Below, one piece after another: positions 13,569 to 14,557 of a stretch of DNA of 14,557 nt. Below the pieces are notes generated by a model. That model was not told where the DNA came from, searched no databases, and worked only from the letters and a program-made list of their open reading frames with translations. The stretch comes from JAYWIG01 sp043789035 (lineage in GTDB: Bacteria > Pseudomonadota > Gammaproteobacteria > Burkholderiales > Burkholderiaceae_E). The stretch is taken from assembly GCA_043789035.1 (NCBI GenBank), contig JAYWIG010000099.1, positions 1 through 14,557 of the forward strand, read 5' to 3'. Position 1 is the first letter of the stretch. Every line of letters starts with the position of its first letter. Made by a program: the position numbers and the translations under genes.

Positions 13569-14557
13569 CTACTTGGAGTGCGGTGTGATCACCGGCCGCT
13601 CACCCTCGTGTAGCTCGATCACCTTAGCCACTTGCATGCACAATACGTCCTGCCAGCGGCCAGCAAGAATGTCTACTCCGAGAGGTCGCTCCTGTTGCGG
13701 GCTGTCATCCTTCGCGTGTAGCGGCATAGCGAGCGCCGGAAAACCTAACAGTGGTGCAACACGCAAAGCTGGAAGCTGGTTGTAGTACTCGCGCACGTTA
13801 AGGTCTGCCGTCTCTACAGGCCGCACGGGTATGCTCGCGGACAGGCATGGCGGTAGCAACATGACGGGATAGGTCTGCATAAAGTGCTGCCACTGGCGCA
13901 CAAGGTGATCTCGCTGTCGCAACGCCGCCATGTAGCTACTCAAGGTCACAGGCATGGCCCGTTCCTGTATGAAGCGCATAGTCGCGTTCATCATCACATC
14001 AGGAAACTTGGGTAAGAGCGGGCCGAGCGTGTCAGCCAGTTCAGCGGTGACGATATCGTCGAAGCACTGCAACGTCTCAGTAACGAGAGGAGGGTCGACT
14101 TCGTCGACTTCATAGCCTGCTGCCTGAAGAATACGGCCGGCTCGGCGCAAGGCCGATACGATCGAAGGGTCGAGCGCCCCCCATACTCCGCTGCTGCCTA
14201 CGCTTATCGCCACACGGCAACGAGCTGGCGCTTTGATGCCCATTGGGTAAAGAGGCACGGTGACAGGGTCACGCCAATCCGGTCCCGACATCACCTTCAA
14301 GCCAAGCGCAAGATCATCGACTGTTCTTGCGATCGGCCCGTGAACAGTCATCAACTGCTCGCAGAACACCATGCCGCCACGATACGTGGAGTTATAGTAC
14401 GGGATCAAGCCTGGCGTGGGCCGAAAACTCAACACGCCATTGCAAAAGGCTGGCCAACGCAGTGAGCAGGAGAGATCATTGCCTTGTGCGATCGCACACA
14501 TCCCTGTCGCGACGGCCACGGCACCACCACCACTGGAACCACCTGCAAGAATATCGC
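13569..14557 (-). CDS. Amidase signature family enzyme, partial (N-terminus beyond window)
   Basis: The frame is open from the right edge to TAG at 13571-13569, about 329 codons. The first residues visible, DILAGGSSGGGAVAVATG, are the amidase signature with the cis-Ser; the catalytic Lys would lie upstream, outside the window. The nucleophile region reads GNDLSCSLRWPAFCNG, followed by LSFRPTPGLIPYYNS and GPIARTVDDLALGLKVMSGPD. The C-terminal part ends LPALRVAPLLGFPALAMPL and RPLGVDILAGRW. The family hydrolyses amides of aliphatic or aromatic acids, or related substrates. The usual Gly-Gly before the nucleophile is Ser-Cys here. By eye the gene is richer in G and C than its neighbours, hinting at transfer. 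Confidence 0.9.
   Translation of the reverse strand, partial: DILAGGSSGGGAVAVATGMCAIAQGNDLSCSLRWPAFCNGVLSFRPTPGLIPYYNSTYRGGMVFCEQLMTVHGPIARTVDDLALGLKVMSGPDWRDPVTVPLYPMGIKAPARCRVAISVGSSGVWGALDPSIVSALRRAGRILQAAGYEVDEVDPPLVTETLQCFDDIVTAELADTLGPLLPKFPDVMMNATMRFIQERAMPVTLSSYMAALRQRDHLVRQWQHFMQTYPVMLLPPCLSASIPVRPVETADLNVREYYNQLPALRVAPLLGFPALAMPLHAKDDSPQQERPLGVDILAGRWQDVLCMQVAKVIELHEGERPVITPHSK

Overview
The window comes from a gammaproteobacterium of moderate GC content. The evidence is a fur gene divergent from bamE, with dapB directly behind bamE, a neighbourhood typical of that class. The exact genus cannot be read from the sequence. No rRNA, tRNA, transposase or CRISPR array was seen.

Layout. 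(1) 1-3391, minus strand: fur is followed by an ATP-grasp gene whose start lies inside the fur stop region, then an alpha-E gene overlapping it by one base, then a transglutaminase-like gene cut by the window edge. The last three form a known but biochemically uncharacterised amidoligase/peptide-synthesis cluster. (2) 3528-4836, plus: bamE (outer-membrane assembly lipoprotein) and dapB (lysine/peptidoglycan precursor synthesis), closed by a strong intrinsic terminator. (3) 4940-9169: genes for exported proteins. These are a CAP-domain protein, a divergent SGNH-type hydrolase, and a two-gene operon of twin-arginine-exported hydrolases (dienelactone-hydrolase type, then amidohydrolase type). A UUCG-capped long hairpin and a 31-codon gene remnant lie between the CAP and SGNH genes. 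(4) 9188-10843, minus: a GNAT acetyltransferase, a PPOX-type flavoprotein and a YdjM-like membrane protein.

(5) 11071-13566, minus: a run of small accessory genes in decay. Intact members are a DUF3565 zinc-ribbon-like protein, a LysE-family exporter and an ABM-family monooxygenase. Between them lie wrecks: two GNAT genes with in-frame stop codons, a membrane-protein tail with an in-frame TAG, a frameshifted small reading frame, and an MmcQ/YjbR gene with an internal deletion. (6) 13569-14557, minus: an amidase running off the right edge. It looks richer in G and C than its neighbours and has an unusual nucleophile motif.

The two most interesting points are the fur-linked ATP-grasp/alpha-E/transglutaminase system, whose product is unknown, and the paired Tat-exported hydrolases with a divergent secreted SGNH hydrolase, which suggest an envelope-located breakdown pathway. 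The decaying region on the right would be mis-annotated by ordinary ORF calling.
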